A stretch of DNA of 13,887 nt, taken from the NCBI GenBank assembly GCA_031288885.1, contig JAITQP010000141.1, positions 1 to 13,887 on the forward strand, read 5' to 3'. The stretch is from Prevotellaceae bacterium (GTDB taxonomy: Bacteria > Bacteroidota > Bacteroidia > Bacteroidales > UBA932). The translations under genes were made by a program, and so were the position numbers. Shown piece after piece: positions 12,521 to 13,887 of the stretch; the stretch's first letter is position 1, and each line of letters opens with the position of its first letter. Below the pieces are notes generated by a model. The model saw only the letters and a list, made by a program, of their open reading frames with translations. It was not told where the DNA came from and searched no databases.

Positions 12521-12698
12521 ACCCTACGAAGTGGCGGAGGGGACTTCCCTTTCGGCTTTCATCGACGGCCTTGGGCTGAAGCGGGAGGGGATAGCCGTTG
12601 CCGTCGATTACGAGGTAATCCCCAAAGACCGGTGGGCGGAAACAATTTTGTCCGACCGCTTGGAGCTGATGCTCATTCAAGCCGTATCGGGAGGGTGA
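12498..12698 (+). CDS. thiS: Sulfur-carrier protein ThiS
   Basis: A 66-residue ubiquitin-like protein ending in the required Gly-Gly (AVSGG). The C-terminus is adenylated and thiocarboxylated to deliver sulfur for the thiazole ring. It begins [15 protein letters not shown], typical of ThiS, and LELMLIQAVSGG is the conserved tail. It overlaps thiD by 23 bases and is 3 bases before the next gene. Confidence 0.95.
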   Translation: MTILLNDKPYEVAEGTSLSAFIDGLGLKREGIAVAVDYEVIPKDRWAETILSDRLELMLIQAVSGG

Positions 12699-12701
12699 GC
12701 C

Positions 12702-13304
12702 ATGCAGCTGATTGCCATCACGAGCGAGGCGCTCTTTGAGGGCGAAGCTTTCGCCCTGAATAAGCTGTTTGAGCGGGGAATGTCTGCGCTGCACCTCCGC
12801 AAGCCGCGGGCTTCGGAGGAGGAGCTCCGCCGCTTGCTGGGGCAGGTCAGCGCCGAGTTTCACGACCGGATTGTCCTGCACGACGGCTTTGCGCTTGCCG
12901 CCGCTTTTCGCGTGCGGGGCGTGCACCTGAGCATGCGCAACCCCCATCGCCCGCCGGCGGTAGCCGTCGTGAGCCGCTCCTGCCACTCCCTCCGCGAGGT
13001 GGAGCAGAGCGGCGACTTCGCCTACGTGTTCCTCAGCCCGATATTCAACAGCATCTCCAAGGCGGGCTACGCGCGGGCGTTCACCGACGAGGAGCTGCGG
13101 GCGGCAAAGGCGCGCGGCGTAATCGGTCAGCGGGTGGCTGCGCTGGGGGGCGTTAGCGCGGCGACGATACCGCTTGCCGCGGCGTATGGGTTTGGGGGCG
13201 TGGCGGTTTTGGGCGCGCTGTGGGGCGACTACCCCCAGCGCAGGGACGACCACGCTTTGATGAAACGATTTGACGAGCTGCGCACAGCAGCACAGAGAGT
13301 ATGA
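12702..13304 (+). CDS. TenI/ThiE-like protein
   Basis: A 200-residue TIM-barrel protein of the thiamine phosphate synthase / thiazole tautomerase superfamily. ALHLRKP replaces the QLRxK of ThiE. LHDGFALA replaces the ThiE DDH/NDR element. VHLSMRN, SRSCHSLREVE and FLSPIFNSISK are TenI-like, especially the SxHS segment. It therefore looks more like TenI (tautomerising the thiazole phosphate carboxylate) or a divergent second ThiE than a classical ThiE. The canonical thiE follows it by an ATGA overlap, which supports a separate role for this copy. The exact reaction is inferred. Confidence 0.8.
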   Translation: MQLIAITSEALFEGEAFALNKLFERGMSALHLRKPRASEEELRRLLGQVSAEFHDRIVLHDGFALAAAFRVRGVHLSMRNPHRPPAVAVVSRSCHSLREVEQSGDFAYVFLSPIFNSISKAGYARAFTDEELRAAKARGVIGQRVAALGGVSAATIPLAAAYGFGGVAVLGALWGDYPQRRDDHALMKRFDELRTAAQRV

Positions 13305-13887
13305 ACGGATTACTTTTTATAACGCACCAAACGGCGCGCTACAGCCATCTTCAATCGGTGGCGCTTGCCCTCGCGGGCGGCTGCCGGCGGATACAGCTGC
13401 GGATGAAAGACGCCACGCCGCAGGAGGTGGAGCAGGCCGCCCTCCTCGCAAAGCGGATGTGCGCGCAGCACGGGGCGGAGCTCTACATCGACGACCACGT
13501 GGCGGTGTGCAAAAGCGTTGGCGCCGCGGGCGTGCACTTGGGCAAGGCGGACATGCCGCCGCGCGAAGCCCGACGGCTGCTGGGCAGCGGCTTCACCATC
13601 GGCGGAACGGCAAACACCTTTGAGGACGTCCGACGGCTGCACGGCGAGGGGGTGGACTACATCGGGCTGGGGCCTTTTCGGTTCACGTCCACCAAGAAAA
13701 ACCTTAGTCCGGTCATCGGGCTGTCCGGCTACCAGCGGATTATGGAGCAGTGCAGGGCGGAAAATATCGCGCTGCCCGTGTTTGCCATTGGCGGAATTAC
13801 GCCGGACGATATTCCCGAGCTGCTGAGCGCCGGCGTATCGGGGGTTGCCATGTCGTCCGCCATTTTGCAGGCGCAAGATCCGGTGGC
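13301..13887 (+). CDS. thiE: Thiamine phosphate synthase ThiE (3' end beyond window)
   Basis: At least 195 codons remain open to the right edge, and the gene appears nearly complete. It joins HMP-PP and thiazole phosphate to form thiamine phosphate. Motifs read in order: IQLRMKD (31-37), IDDHVAV, AGVHLGKADMP, FTIGGTANTFEDV, YIGLGPFRFTSTK and VFAIGGITPDDI. They include the pyrophosphate-binding Arg/Lys and Asp residues and the TxTK loop. The start at 13301 overlaps the stop of the gene before (ATGA), and the rest of the operon probably continues to the right (for example thiG, thiC, thiH), though that is not visible. Confidence 0.95.
   Translation, partial: MNGLLFITHQTARYSHLQSVALALAGGCRRIQLRMKDATPQEVEQAALLAKRMCAQHGAELYIDDHVAVCKSVGAAGVHLGKADMPPREARRLLGSGFTIGGTANTFEDVRRLHGEGVDYIGLGPFRFTSTKKNLSPVIGLSGYQRIMEQCRAENIALPVFAIGGITPDDIPELLSAGVSGVAMSSAILQAQDPV

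Noticed and set aside
12510..13253. 247-codon minus-strand ORF across thiS and the TenI-like gene
   Set aside because: Antisense to recognised thiamine genes; Arg/His/Ala-rich shadow with no motif.
13310..13876. Minus-strand and +2 frame ORFs over the right edge
   Set aside because: The true frame is thiE from 13301, which has every expected motif.

Overview
The window looks like a Bacteroidota chromosome, most likely Bacteroidales. The promoters fit the Bacteroidota form (TTTG or TTG, 17-20 bases, then TAnnTTTG), a DUF2851 gene is present, and Shine-Dalgarno sequences are largely absent. It spans the junction between an integrated mobile element (about 1-9563) and core chromosome (about 9564-13887). 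The division rests on a tRNA-Pro gene (9564-9636, minus) whose 3' end faces two tandem tyrosine recombinase genes; the far end of the element is not in the window.

Left part (1-712): a run of hairpins, a predicted free-standing small RNA on the minus strand (about 211-128), a short XRE-type repressor gene (273-503, minus), and a control region with three 17-bp palindromic operators at 44-45 bp spacing. The third operator lies between the -33 and -7 boxes of a strong rightward promoter.

Cargo operon (713-6834, plus): tightly packed, mostly overlapping genes for a small unknown protein, an SNF2-type helicase, a second SNF2-like protein that has lost every catalytic motif I can place, a glycosyltransferase-like protein, a PAPS-reductase/PP-loop protein with a ParB-like partner (resembling the IbrA/IbrB pair), a small HNH nuclease and two small unknown proteins. 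No capsid, tail, conjugation or replication genes are seen. The combination suggests a repressor-controlled accessory system for nucleic-acid processing, modification or defence. Its function is inferred, not shown.

RNA block (6807-7232, minus): a second promoter-to-terminator small RNA, and a mini repeat array with two 45-bp repeats, a truncated third repeat and 30-31 bp spacers. The array has its own promoter and a strong terminator. The repeat ends resemble Bacteroidota type II-C CRISPR repeats, but no cas gene is present.

Core part (9564-13887): tRNA-Pro(CGG), a DUF2851 gene, queD, and a thiamine operon (thiD, thiS, a TenI/ThiE-like gene, thiE running off the window) preceded by a TPP riboswitch.
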